Part shown: positions 1 through 5,531 of the stretch, piece by piece | Position numbering within the stretch: position 1 is the first letter of the stretch | How the letters are laid out: each line of letters begins with the position of its first letter | Assembly (NCBI GenBank): GCA_020723785.1 | Contig: DYIH01000084.1 | Location: 1 to 7,018 of the forward strand | Reading direction: 5' to 3' | From: Thermaerobacter marianensis | GTDB lineage: Bacteria > Bacillota > Sulfobacillia > DYIH01 | Length of the DNA stretch: 7,018 nt | Notes under the pieces: generated by a model | Seen by the model: the letters and a program-made list of their open reading frames with translations, nothing else | Databases searched by the model: none | What the model was told of the DNA's origin: nothing | Position numbers and translations under genes: made by a program

Positions 1-66
1 ATCGCCGTCGTGTTGGGCGCGGCGACGTTCGTGTTCGGCTTGGCTGCCGGGCTGTCGTTCCTCTAG
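1..66 (+). CDS. C-terminal end of a membrane protein (partial)
   Basis: Frame 1 of the plus strand is open from the window edge and reads 21 residues, IAVVLGAATFVFGLAAGLSFL, followed by TAG at 64-66. The composition (Gly, Ala, Val, Leu, Phe, no charge) is that of a transmembrane helix ending a polytopic membrane protein. The gene converges on the ResA-like gene, and the two stop codons interlock in CTAG at 63-66. A CcdA-type thiol-disulfide membrane transporter would fit the neighbour functionally, because ccdA and resA often sit together, but the 21 residues carry no CcdA motif, so this is only a guess. It is listed as a real gene because the hydrophobic run ends exactly where the convergent gene ends. 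No terminator is visible between the two. Confidence 0.5.
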   Translation: MAVVLGAATFVFGLAAGLSFL

Positions 67-632
67 CGGCTGGCCTTGCTGACCCCGGCCTCCATCAGGG
101 CATAGTTCATGGCCCCTTCGCGCTTTTCCCGGATCACACCGTCCTTGTCGATGAAGAAGCTTGTCGGGAAGAAACGGACCTGGTAGGCGCTCGTCACATC
201 ATCGGTCTTATCCAGGGGGACGTCGAAGGTCAGCTTGAACTGTTCCACGAACCGGCGGACGGCTTCCTCGTTGTCCTGGGCGGTGGCGTTGACCGCCAGC
301 ACCTTGACCTTGTCTCCGTATTTCTCATGGATGCGCTGGATGTCCGGCATCTCCTGCTTGCAGGGGGGGCACCACGTGGCCCAGAAGTTTATAAAGACGA
401 CCTTGCCCCGATAATCCTCCAGCCGGACCGGCTTGCCATCGAGATCGCTCAACGGCTTGACCCCGCCTTTGTCGTCCGTGTAAACCAGTGGAGGCGCGGC
501 ATAGCCGATATCCGGACGGACCTCGGCGGGGGCCTCCGTCCGCCTGGCGTTGACGAAAACGCCGACGGCCAGCGCCACGAGCAGGGTGACGATACCGACG
601 GGTATCAATTTGCTGAAATTGTCTTTTCCCAC
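63..632 (-). CDS. resA: ResA/TlpA-family membrane-anchored thiol-disulfide oxidoreductase
   Basis: This 189-residue protein begins at GTG (632-630), preceded by a strong ribosome site AGAAGGGGG at 649-641 with 8 bases of spacing; the nearby ATG at 640-638 is out of frame. Residues 9-27 form an uncleaved-looking N-terminal membrane anchor after a short Lys-containing start. A thioredoxin-like domain follows (about 45-180), with the redox motif W87-C88-P89-P90-C91 in the FINFWATWCPPC context and the cis-proline F155-P156-T157 expected of the fold. In known ResA proteins the exported domain reduces the haem-binding cysteines of apocytochrome c; related TlpA or StoA proteins reduce other exported disulfides, and the sequence cannot separate these. 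The C-terminus after residue 172 is short and diverged from typical family members. The gene has its own promoter just after the upstream operon's terminator. Family assignment is secure; the exact substrate and the symbol are inferred. Confidence 0.88.
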   Translation of the reverse strand: MGKDNFSKLIPVGIVTLLVALAVGVFVNARRTEAPAEVRPDIGYAAPPLVYTDDKGGVKPLSDLDGKPVRLEDYRGKVVFINFWATWCPPCKQEMPDIQRIHEKYGDKVKVLAVNATAQDNEEAVRRFVEQFKLTFDVPLDKTDDVTSAYQVRFFPTSFFIDKDGVIREKREGAMNYALMEAGVSKASR

Positions 633-654
633 GGGATCATCCCCCTTCTATCGA

Positions 655-683
655 ATTTTAGTGCGCGCGACGGGATTGCACAA
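655..683 (-). promoter_or_regulatory. Probable sigma-A type promoter of the ResA-like gene
   Basis: On the minus strand, TTGTGC (683-678) and TAAAAT (660-655) are separated by exactly 17 bases. The -10 matches the consensus at 5 of 6 positions and the -35 at its TTG. It lies directly after the intrinsic terminator of the upstream operon and about 22 bases before the GTG start, so the leader would be very short, beginning near the ribosome site. Its position between a terminator and an isolated gene supports it. Confidence 0.6.
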
Positions 684-687
684 CCAG

Positions 688-717
688 AAAAACCCCCTGC
701 CGGGTCGGAGCAGGGGG
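688..717 (-). terminator. Rho-independent terminator ending the pgpH-to-small-ORF gene string
   Basis: On the minus strand CCCCCTGC (717-710) pairs perfectly with GCAGGGGG (700-693) across a 9-base loop and is followed at once by five T (692-688). This is a textbook intrinsic terminator for leftward transcription. It begins 22 bases past the stop of the 39-codon ORF, which supports that ORF as the last gene of the unit. Confidence 0.92.
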
Positions 718-739
718 CTCGGATCAGGAGATGGTAAGC

Positions 740-859
740 TCACCGCTGCCAGAGGCGGCGGATGAGGAAAGCGGCGATGCCCAACCCGGCACCGAGGACC
801 GCCACGGCCCATCCCGTTCCCATCCGGCCGCCGGCCCGCGCTTGGGCGCGAACCCACAC
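740..859 (-). CDS. 39-residue single-helix membrane protein (hypothetical)
   Basis: This ORF is below usual length cutoffs. GTG at 859-857 is preceded by GGGAGGTG (873-866) with 6 bases of spacing, an excellent ribosome site; another in-frame GTG at 868-866 lies inside that site and is unlikely to be the start. The product is 39 residues: an Arg/Gly-rich N-terminus (about 1-14), a hydrophobic helix from about 15 to 33 (core WAVAVLGAGLGIAAFLI) and a basic C-terminus RRLWQR, then TGA. It lies about 80 bases downstream of the DUF4342 gene and just ahead of a strong terminator, so it fits as the last gene of the operon. I do not recognise a family. A small membrane partner of the DUF4342 protein, which also has a hydrophobic segment, is possible but only an inference from adjacency. 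Confidence 0.6.
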   Translation of the reverse strand: MWVRAQARAGGRMGTGWAVAVLGAGLGIAAFLIRRLWQR

Positions 860-938
860 GACGACCACCTCCCGGGTTCAGTGTCCCCCAAACGGTGGCC
901 GCCGCCTGTTCCCGCGGCAACAGAAAATACTGGTACGG

Positions 939-1601
939 CTACTTTTTGGCCGGGCGCCTGCGGGGCTGGGACGCCGGGTCCGCGGCGGCGTCGAGCCGCG
1001 CCGTCGGATGATCGGCCGGGCGCCATTCACCGCGCGGTGGGGCCAGTTCCTCGGCGGCGTCCAGCCGCACCGCCCGCGGGGCCGGCGGCGTGGCCGGCGT
1101 CACCGGCGGCACGGCCGGGACCGGCGTGGCCAGGAGAGCCTCCTGGGACGGGTTCTCGTCCGCCGCCCGGGCGCCGGCCACGCCGGTGTATGGGTGCCCG
1201 CCGCCTCCCGCCCCGGGTGCACCCGCGCCGGTGCGCCGCTCCACCTCGATCGTGCAGCGGGTGGCCAGGGCGGCGATAACGCCCAGCGCGGCCAGGTAAG
1301 GCATGAGCACGGCCCCGACGGCGCCCACCGTCACCGGGATGTCCAGGAGCACCTTGCCCCCCCGGCGGATGGTTATGCGATTGACGTTCCCCTCCCGGAT
1401 GATCTGGCGGATCCTGGCGACCAGTTCGCTGCCCTGGACTTGGATCCGCTCGGTGAAAGCCCGGGGTTCCTCCTCCATGCGGATCAGGGCCTGAACCACG
1501 TCCCCGCCGGACTCCTTCAGCACCTCGTAAGCCTTGCGGTAGGACACCCCGGCCCGCTCGCGCACGATGTCTATCTTCTCGAGCGTGATCTTCTCCTCCA
1601 C
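939..1601 (-). CDS. DUF4342 domain protein with UBA-like N-terminus and Pro/Ala-rich tail
   Basis: With the GTG start at 1601-1599 the product is 220 residues. That start has GGAGGGG (1617-1611) 9 bases upstream and puts ITLEKIDIVRERAGVSYRKAYEVL at the N-terminus, as in DUF4342 proteins. An in-frame ATG at 1649 would add 16 residues but has no clear ribosome site. Residues 5-45 form a UBA/EF-Ts-N-like three-helix unit ending SGGDVVQALIRMEEE. Residues 50-70 look helical. Residues 74-122 give NRITIRRGGKVLLDIPVTVG, then a hydrophobic segment (about 88-113) and TIEVERR. The rest (124-220) is low-complexity Gly, Ala and Pro with RLDAA occurring twice (179-183, 202-206) and a basic end RRRPAKK. The function of the family is not known to me; the UBA-like fold suggests protein binding and the hydrophobic stretch suggests membrane association. 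It follows recO, probably in the same transcript. Confidence 0.8.
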   Translation of the reverse strand: MEEKITLEKIDIVRERAGVSYRKAYEVLKESGGDVVQALIRMEEEPRAFTERIQVQGSELVARIRQIIREGNVNRITIRRGGKVLLDIPVTVGAVGAVLMPYLAALGVIAALATRCTIEVERRTGAGAPGAGGGGHPYTGVAGARAADENPSQEALLATPVPAVPPVTPATPPAPRAVRLDAAEELAPPRGEWRPADHPTARLDAAADPASQPRRRPAKK

Positions 1602-1689
1602 GCCGTGCCACCCCTCCGACTGCTGGCGATCGATTCCTTTGGCAGACATTATTATGTCCCAAATGCGCCGCGTTAAAGTCGGTCGGGCG

Positions 1690-2487
1690 TCAGGAATATC
1701 CCCGGACCGTCTCCCAGAAGGCCAGGGACCGCGGCCGCTTCTCCAGCACGTGGCGGAGGCAGGCATCGGTGGCGGCGCCCAGCTCCGCCAGGGCCACCGC
1801 GGGGAAGCGCAGGGCCGGCACCGCCCGCGGCCGGCAGTTCAGCAACCCGCGGGCCGCCCCCACCGCCGCGGCGCCCAGCCACAGCCCGCCGCCCGTTCCG
1901 GCGTCGCCCGCCCGGCCCAGGCAGGCCGGGCATAGGCAGCCGCCTGCCGCCGGGCTGAAGTAGGTCCGCCCGCCGCCAACCCCCGCGGATTCGCCGGGGG
2001 CGCCCAGGACGGGGGTGTCGCAGGCCGGACAGCGGTCGAAACGCGGACCGAAGCCGGCCAGCCGCAAGAGCTGGAGTTCGAAGTAGCGGAGGGTCACGTC
2101 GGTGCGGGCACCGACGGCCAGGAGCCCCAGAGCGGTCCGGTGGAGGCGGAAGGCGGCCGCGCTCTCCTCCATCTCCGGCACCAGTTCACCCATCACCTCG
2201 CAGGTATATAGGGCGCCGGCCATGCGCGGCAGGTCCTCGCGCAGGGCGCGGAAGCTCTGGCGCACTTCGGCCTGGCTGATGCCGTCCAGGGAACGCCCCT
2301 GCCAGAGCAGGAGCCGCGCGTGGGTGAAGGGCAGCAACGCGCCCGCCAGCCGGCTGGTGGGCCGCCGCGCCCCCTTGGCCACGGCCCGCACCAGGCCCCG
2401 CGCCGGCGTCAGCAGGGTGACGAGGCGGTGGGACTCGCCGAAGTCCTCGGCCTTGAGCACAATCGCTTCCGTCTTGTACAGGGCCAC
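1690..2487 (-). CDS. recO: DNA repair protein RecO
   Basis: The 265-residue product starts at GTG (2487-2485), with GGAGGTGG just upstream (2499-2492). The N-terminal OB fold is clear: ALYKTEAIVLKAEDFGESHRLVTLLT, then GLVRAVAKGARRPTSRLAGALLPFTHARLLLW. A helical region follows, and a zinc-ribbon arrangement with C153-x2-C156 and C186-x2-C189 (an extra Cys at 184), in the usual contexts RFDRCPAC and GCLCPACL. RecO loads RecA on SSB-coated single-stranded DNA with RecR in the RecF pathway, and also promotes annealing. The length is normal for Bacillota RecO. The zinc-ribbon loop (160-203) is enriched in Gly. It lies 42 bases after mgtE and is followed by the DUF4342 gene. In many Bacillota recO directly follows era; here mgtE lies between. 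Confidence 0.95.
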   Translation of the reverse strand: MALYKTEAIVLKAEDFGESHRLVTLLTPARGLVRAVAKGARRPTSRLAGALLPFTHARLLLWQGRSLDGISQAEVRQSFRALREDLPRMAGALYTCEVMGELVPEMEESAAAFRLHRTALGLLAVGARTDVTLRYFELQLLRLAGFGPRFDRCPACDTPVLGAPGESAGVGGGRTYFSPAAGGCLCPACLGRAGDAGTGGGLWLGAAAVGAARGLLNCRPRAVPALRFPAVALAELGAATDACLRHVLEKRPRSLAFWETVRGYS

Positions 2488-2529
2488 GCGACCACCTCCG
2501 CGTGAGTTCGGTGCAACCCGGCGGAATCC

Positions 2530-3828
2530 CTACAGGCCGAGCATGTAACGCGCTATCTCAAAATAGATGATCAGGCCCACGCCATCGACCGCCGTCGTCA
2601 CCAGTGGGGGGGAGAAAATGGCCGGGTCCGCCCCCAGGCGCCGCCCGATGACCGGCAGGGTAGCCCCGACGACGGAGGCCCACGCCACGATGACCACCTG
2701 CGAGGCCCCAACGGTCAGAGCGATGTCACTCTCCACACCGAGGATCGCCGCCCGGACGATGCCGATGGCCCCCAAGGCCAAGCCGAGGGCCAGCCCGAGC
2801 CGGCTCTCCCGCCAGATGATCCGGGCCACGTCGCGCGTCCCCACCTCACCGACAGCCAATGCCCGGGTGACCAGACTGGCGGCCTGGGAACCGGCGTTAC
2901 CCCCGGTTCCGATCAGCAGGGGGATGAAGAGGGCCAGGGCCACAACCTTGGACAGGAATTCTTCGAAGTGGCGCAGCACCGTGCTGGTGAAGGCTCCGGC
3001 GACGAAGAGGACCAGCAGCCAGACGACCCGTTTGCGGAACAATGTTACTAGGGAGGCTTCCAGGTATGGCTCAGCCACCGGTTCGACGGCGGCCATGCGA
3101 TGGACGTCTTCGGTGGTTTCTTCCTCGATGACGTCCAGGACGTCATCCACGGTGACGACGCCGACCATCCTGCCGCCGGAGTCCACGACCGGCAACGCCA
3201 TCAGATCGTAGCGCTGCACCAACCGGGTCAGTTCCTCCTGGTCGGTATCGGCTTGCACCTGAATGACGTTGGTTTTCATGAGGTCCCTGACGGGTGTGCC
3301 GGGGGCGGCCAGGATGACGTCCCGCAGGGACGTGACACCGACCAGCCGCCCCAGGGCGTCAAGGACATACACATAGTAAACTACGTCGGCCTCCCGTCCC
3401 ACCTTGCGCACGTGCCCAAGGGCCTCGTCCGCCGTCCAGTATTCCCGCACCGCGATGTAACCGACCGTGGCGAGGCTGCCGGCGGTGTTCTCCGGATAGG
3501 ACATGAGGGCGACAACCTTCTCGCGGTAGTCGTCGGGAAGCCAGTCCAGCAGTTGGGCGCGCTGACGGGCGTGGAGGGCGAGCAGCAGGTCGGCCACGTC
3601 GTCGGAGGGCATCTCGTTAAGAACGGCCCGCGCCACCGCCTCCGGCAGGTGATGCAGGATTCGGTACTGCTCCTCGGGCCGCAGGTGACCCAGCGTCTCC
3701 GCCACCCGGGAAGGCGACAGCCGCCCGAGGAGCTCCAGCTGCTCGGGGTGTTCCAGCTGCGGCAGGATCGTAGCCAGGTCAAACGGTTCGATGCGCTCCG
3801 GGTAGGGTCCCTCATGCGGTTTTGCCAT
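2530..3828 (-). CDS. mgtE: Magnesium transporter MgtE
   Basis: This is a 432-residue member of the MgtE channel family, close to the usual 450. The order is complete: a superhelical N domain (about 20-125), two CBS domains (about 126-240, with VYVLDALGRLVGVTSLRDVI and LPVVDSGGRMVGVVTVDDVLDVI), a plug-helix region (about 240-262), and a five-helix pore domain from about 265 to the end. The signature GTGGNAGSQAASLVTRALAVGEV begins at residue 307. The last helix has TTAVDGVGLIIYF with D415 at the position of the pore aspartate in characterised MgtE. In the family the N and CBS domains bind Mg2+ and close the gate when intracellular Mg2+ is high. The ATG start has AGGAGG (3844-3839) upstream. It probably has its own promoter in the era-mgtE gap; no M-box riboswitch fits there, as only 114 bases are available. 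Confidence 0.96.
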   Translation of the reverse strand: MAKPHEGPYPERIEPFDLATILPQLEHPEQLELLGRLSPSRVAETLGHLRPEEQYRILHHLPEAVARAVLNEMPSDDVADLLLALHARQRAQLLDWLPDDYREKVVALMSYPENTAGSLATVGYIAVREYWTADEALGHVRKVGREADVVYYVYVLDALGRLVGVTSLRDVILAAPGTPVRDLMKTNVIQVQADTDQEELTRLVQRYDLMALPVVDSGGRMVGVVTVDDVLDVIEEETTEDVHRMAAVEPVAEPYLEASLVTLFRKRVVWLLVLFVAGAFTSTVLRHFEEFLSKVVALALFIPLLIGTGGNAGSQAASLVTRALAVGEVGTRDVARIIWRESRLGLALGLALGAIGIVRAAILGVESDIALTVGASQVVIVAWASVVGATLPVIGRRLGADPAIFSPPLVTTAVDGVGLIIYFEIARYMLGL

Positions 3829-3875
3829 GGCCGCCCCCCCTCCTGCTCCGCCCTCCTCCTTCTTCGCCCCATCGA

Positions 3876-3881
3876 ATTATA
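3876..3881 (-). promoter_or_regulatory. TATAAT -10 element, probable mgtE promoter
   Basis: A perfect TATAAT on the minus strand sits in an AT-rich pocket of a very GC-rich gap, 47 bases before the mgtE ATG, giving a leader of about 40 bases with the ribosome site in place. A second -10-like TATAAA lies at 3904-3899, one repeat unit (23 bases) upstream. No good -35 is seen: 17 bases upstream of TATAAT lies TATAAA itself, which matches the -35 consensus at only 3 of 6. An activator or the repeat array may substitute for it. Confidence 0.5.
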
Positions 3882-3922
3882 GCGTGCAGGAGATCCATTT
3901 TATAGCGTGCAGGCGATCCATT
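3877..3922. repeat. Tandem 23-bp repeat (two copies) plus a third phased half-copy upstream of mgtE
   Basis: Positions 3877-3899 and 3900-3922 are head-to-tail copies of a 23-base unit, identical at 22 positions (A versus C at the fifteenth). The core GGNGATCCAT occurs at 3889-3898 and 3912-3921, and a third time at 3934-3943, spaced 23 and 22 bases apart; the third core overlaps the era stop codon. Each full unit carries TATA sequence that forms a -10-like box on the minus strand. This looks like a duplicated promoter/operator module rather than chance. The protein that might bind it cannot be told from sequence. Confidence 0.8.
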
Positions 3923-3942
3923 GGCGGCCTCCCGGTGATCCA

Positions 3943-4920
3943 TCACTGATCGAGCCGGTAGCCGAACGCCCGCAGCGCCCCTTCCCGGTTGCGCCAGTCC
4001 TCTTTAACCTTGACCCAAAGGTCCAGGTAGATGCGCGTCCCCAGGAGGGGCTCCAGTTCCTCCCGTGAGAGGCGCCCGATCTCCCGCAGCATGCCGCCGC
4101 CCCGGCCGATGAGGATGCCCTTCTGGGACTCCTTCTCCACGTAGATGTTGGCGCCCACGTAGAGCATGCCGTTGTCGCGCTCGGCCACCCGCTCCACGTC
4201 GACGGCCACGGCGTGAGGCACTTCTTCGCGGATCAGGTGCAGGACCTTCTCCCTGACGACCTCGGCGATGAAGAGGCGCTCCGGCTGGTCGGTGACCATG
4301 TCCTCGGGGAAGTAGGGCGGCCCCTCGGGCAGGACGTCCGCCAGCCCTTTTACCAGGGCGTCGAGGCCCTGGCCGGTACGGGCCGAAACCGGATACACCC
4401 CGGCAAACGCCACCCCACCGGATCTCCGATCCGTTGGGGACCCCGGTGAACGACCCGATGGGGACCCCGATATGTTGCCCAGGGCGGCGAAAGACGCCAG
4501 CAGTTCCGGGGGGACGGCGCCGCCCAGAAGGTCCACCTTGTTTATCGCCAGGAGCACCGGAACCCTGGCGCCGGCCAGGACCCCGGCCGCCTCCGCGTCG
4601 CCGGTACCCGGCCCGGCCGGGTCGGCGGCCACCATGAAGAGGATGGCGTCAACCCCCTCCAGCGCCTGGCGGGCCACCCTGACCATGAACTCCCCCAGGC
4701 GGTGGAAGGGCCGGTGGATGCCCGGCGTATCCAGGAAGACGATCTGGACCCCGGGGCGATGGAGGACGCCGACGATCTTGTTGCGGGTCGTCTGTGGTTT
4801 CTCCGAGGTGATGGCCACCTTCCGCCCGACCAGGCGGTTGAGCAGCGTGGACTTGCCCACGTTGGGCCGGCCGACGATGGCCACGAAGCCGGAGCGCAGC
4901 CCCGTCACCTCCTGCGTCAC
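3943..4920 (-). CDS. era: GTPase Era (with an in-frame repetitive insert)
   Basis: Era is a Ras-like GTPase that binds the 3' end of 16S rRNA and assists 30S assembly. From GTG at 4920 (GTGA overlap with the dgkA stop; GGGAGG 9 bases upstream) it is 325 residues, longer than the usual 300. Visible motifs are G1 GRPNVGKS (17-24), the G2 region QTTRNK (43-48), G3 DTPG (64-67), G4 NKVD (127-130) and G5 VSAR (178-181). The C-terminal KH domain has KGILIGRGGGMLREIG (267-282) and ends YLDLWVKVKEDWRN. Residues 151-171 are an extra Ser/Gly/Pro/Arg-rich stretch between G4 and G5, absent from typical Era. Family members usually begin just before SGFVAIVGRPN; a CTG at 4899, with GGAGGTG six bases upstream, would give exactly that start but is a rare initiation codon. 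Regulation is probably by coupling to dgkA translation. Confidence 0.95.
   Translation of the reverse strand: MTQEVTGLRSGFVAIVGRPNVGKSTLLNRLVGRKVAITSEKPQTTRNKIVGVLHRPGVQIVFLDTPGIHRPFHRLGEFMVRVARQALEGVDAILFMVAADPAGPGTGDAEAAGVLAGARVPVLLAINKVDLLGGAVPPELLASFAALGNISGSPSGRSPGSPTDRRSGGVAFAGVYPVSARTGQGLDALVKGLADVLPEGPPYFPEDMVTDQPERLFIAEVVREKVLHLIREEVPHAVAVDVERVAERDNGMLYVGANIYVEKESQKGILIGRGGGMLREIGRLSREELEPLLGTRIYLDLWVKVKEDWRNREGALRAFGYRLDQ
4408..4470. repeat. In-frame 63-bp repetitive/palindromic insert within era
   Basis: This stretch encodes Era residues 151-171. It contains two 24-bp imperfect tandem units (4427-4450 and 4451-4474, 18 of 24 identical), each with the near-palindrome GGGGACCCC, plus an inverted repeat CGGATC/GATCCG (4419-4424, 4428-4433) with a 3-base spacer. 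In protein this appears as an eight-residue repeat, GSPSGRSP then GSPTDRRS. It resembles small palindromic elements that insert in frame into genes, but no family is identified. Confidence 0.6.
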
Positions 4921-5531
4921 TTGTTCCCGCCTCCCAGTTGCGTGCGCCTCCGCGCCTGGCGGTCGCCGCCGCCCCCGTCGTGCCGGCGTACGGCACCCTC
5001 CCCATGGCCGGTTCCCCGCGCGCCGTCCCGCGTCGCATCCGCCCGCCCCATGTGCTGTCTGGCCCACCCCGGCGTCAGCGACACGGCCCAATAGACAAGC
5101 ATGGCCACAAACCCCGAGACCTCCAGGACCGTGACCGCGTCCGGGTGGGCCAGGCGCGCGCCGAGGACGCCGGGCAGGCTGCCGATCCGTGGCAGGAAGA
5201 TAAAGAGGGCGACGCTGACCGAGGCCAGGGAACTGACCAGGACGGCGCCGGCGGCGATGTCCTTGGCCTTCTTGGCCAGGGGGTGGAAACGGCCGGTGGC
5301 GAGGTCGGTGACCGTTTCAACGGCGGTGTTGATCATTTCTGCAGCCAGCACCTGGGACACAACCAAGAAAAGGATGAGCATCTCGACGGCGGGGAGATCG
5401 AGCCAGAACCCGATCAAAAGGACGGTGTACCCCGCCAGCCAGTGAAAGCGCATGTTCCGCCCTGCGGCCGCGGACTGCAAAAGGCCGGCCATGGCCGCCC
5501 GGAAACTGGCCCAGAGGGTCGGGTTCTTCAT
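4917..5531 (-). CDS. dgkA: DgkA-family undecaprenol/diacylglycerol kinase with extra C-terminal helix and tail
   Basis: This integral membrane lipid kinase phosphorylates undecaprenol (Gram-positive enzymes) or diacylglycerol with ATP. The 204-residue product has the family core at 1-120: amphipathic start (SFRAAMAGLLQSAAAGRNMRFH), TM1 about 31-47, TM2 about 50-66, the signature AAEMINTAVETVTDL (63-77, with E65, N68, E72 and D76), PLAKKAKDIAAGAVL (84-98), and TM3 about 94-113. Usual Gram-positive DgkA ends here at 120-140 residues. This one adds a fourth hydrophobic segment (about 133-152, LEVSGFVAMLVYWAVSL) and then about 50 hydrophilic Gly/Arg-rich residues with no recognisable domain. The ATG overlaps the ybeY stop in ATGA, and a GC-rich inverted repeat covers the start region. 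The cytidine deaminase gene often found between dgkA and era is absent. Confidence 0.93.
   Translation of the reverse strand: MKNPTLWASFRAAMAGLLQSAAAGRNMRFHWLAGYTVLLIGFWLDLPAVEMLILFLVVSQVLAAEMINTAVETVTDLATGRFHPLAKKAKDIAAGAVLVSSLASVSVALFIFLPRIGSLPGVLGARLAHPDAVTVLEVSGFVAMLVYWAVSLTPGWARQHMGRADATRDGARGTGHGEGAVRRHDGGGGDRQARRRTQLGGGNK

Noticed and set aside
762..1676. Long plus-strand open frame of 304 codons opposite the DUF4342 gene
   Set aside because: It is Arg/Pro/His-rich antisense of a recognisable minus-strand gene; long spurious frames are expected at this GC content, and no ribosome site or motif supports it.
1645..1679. Possible internal promoter or operator between recO and the DUF4342 gene (CATAAT at 1656-1651; GACAT-TATT-ATGTC dyad)
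   Set aside because: The -10-like box has no acceptable -35 at 16-18 bases, and the dyad arms are only 5 bases; kept only as a weak hint that ATG 1649 is not the start.
1602..1766. Longer DUF4342 starts at ATG 1766 or ATG 1649
   Set aside because: The first would overlap recO by 77 bases and neither has a good ribosome site, whereas GTG 1601 has GGAGGGG at proper spacing and fits the family N-terminus.
3100..3882. Plus-strand open frame of 260 codons opposite mgtE
   Set aside because: It is the antisense shadow of the MgtE N and CBS domains, with no recognisable protein features, and it runs over the mgtE promoter region.
3829..3942. M-box (ykoK) Mg2+ riboswitch in the mgtE leader
   Set aside because: The gap is only 114 bases and the predicted leader about 40 bases, too short for the roughly 165-base M-box, and it is occupied by the tandem repeat.
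4921..5091. Upstream extension of Era from 5091
   Set aside because: The added 57 residues are Gly/Arg/Ala-rich antisense-like sequence inside dgkA in another frame, with no Era homology.
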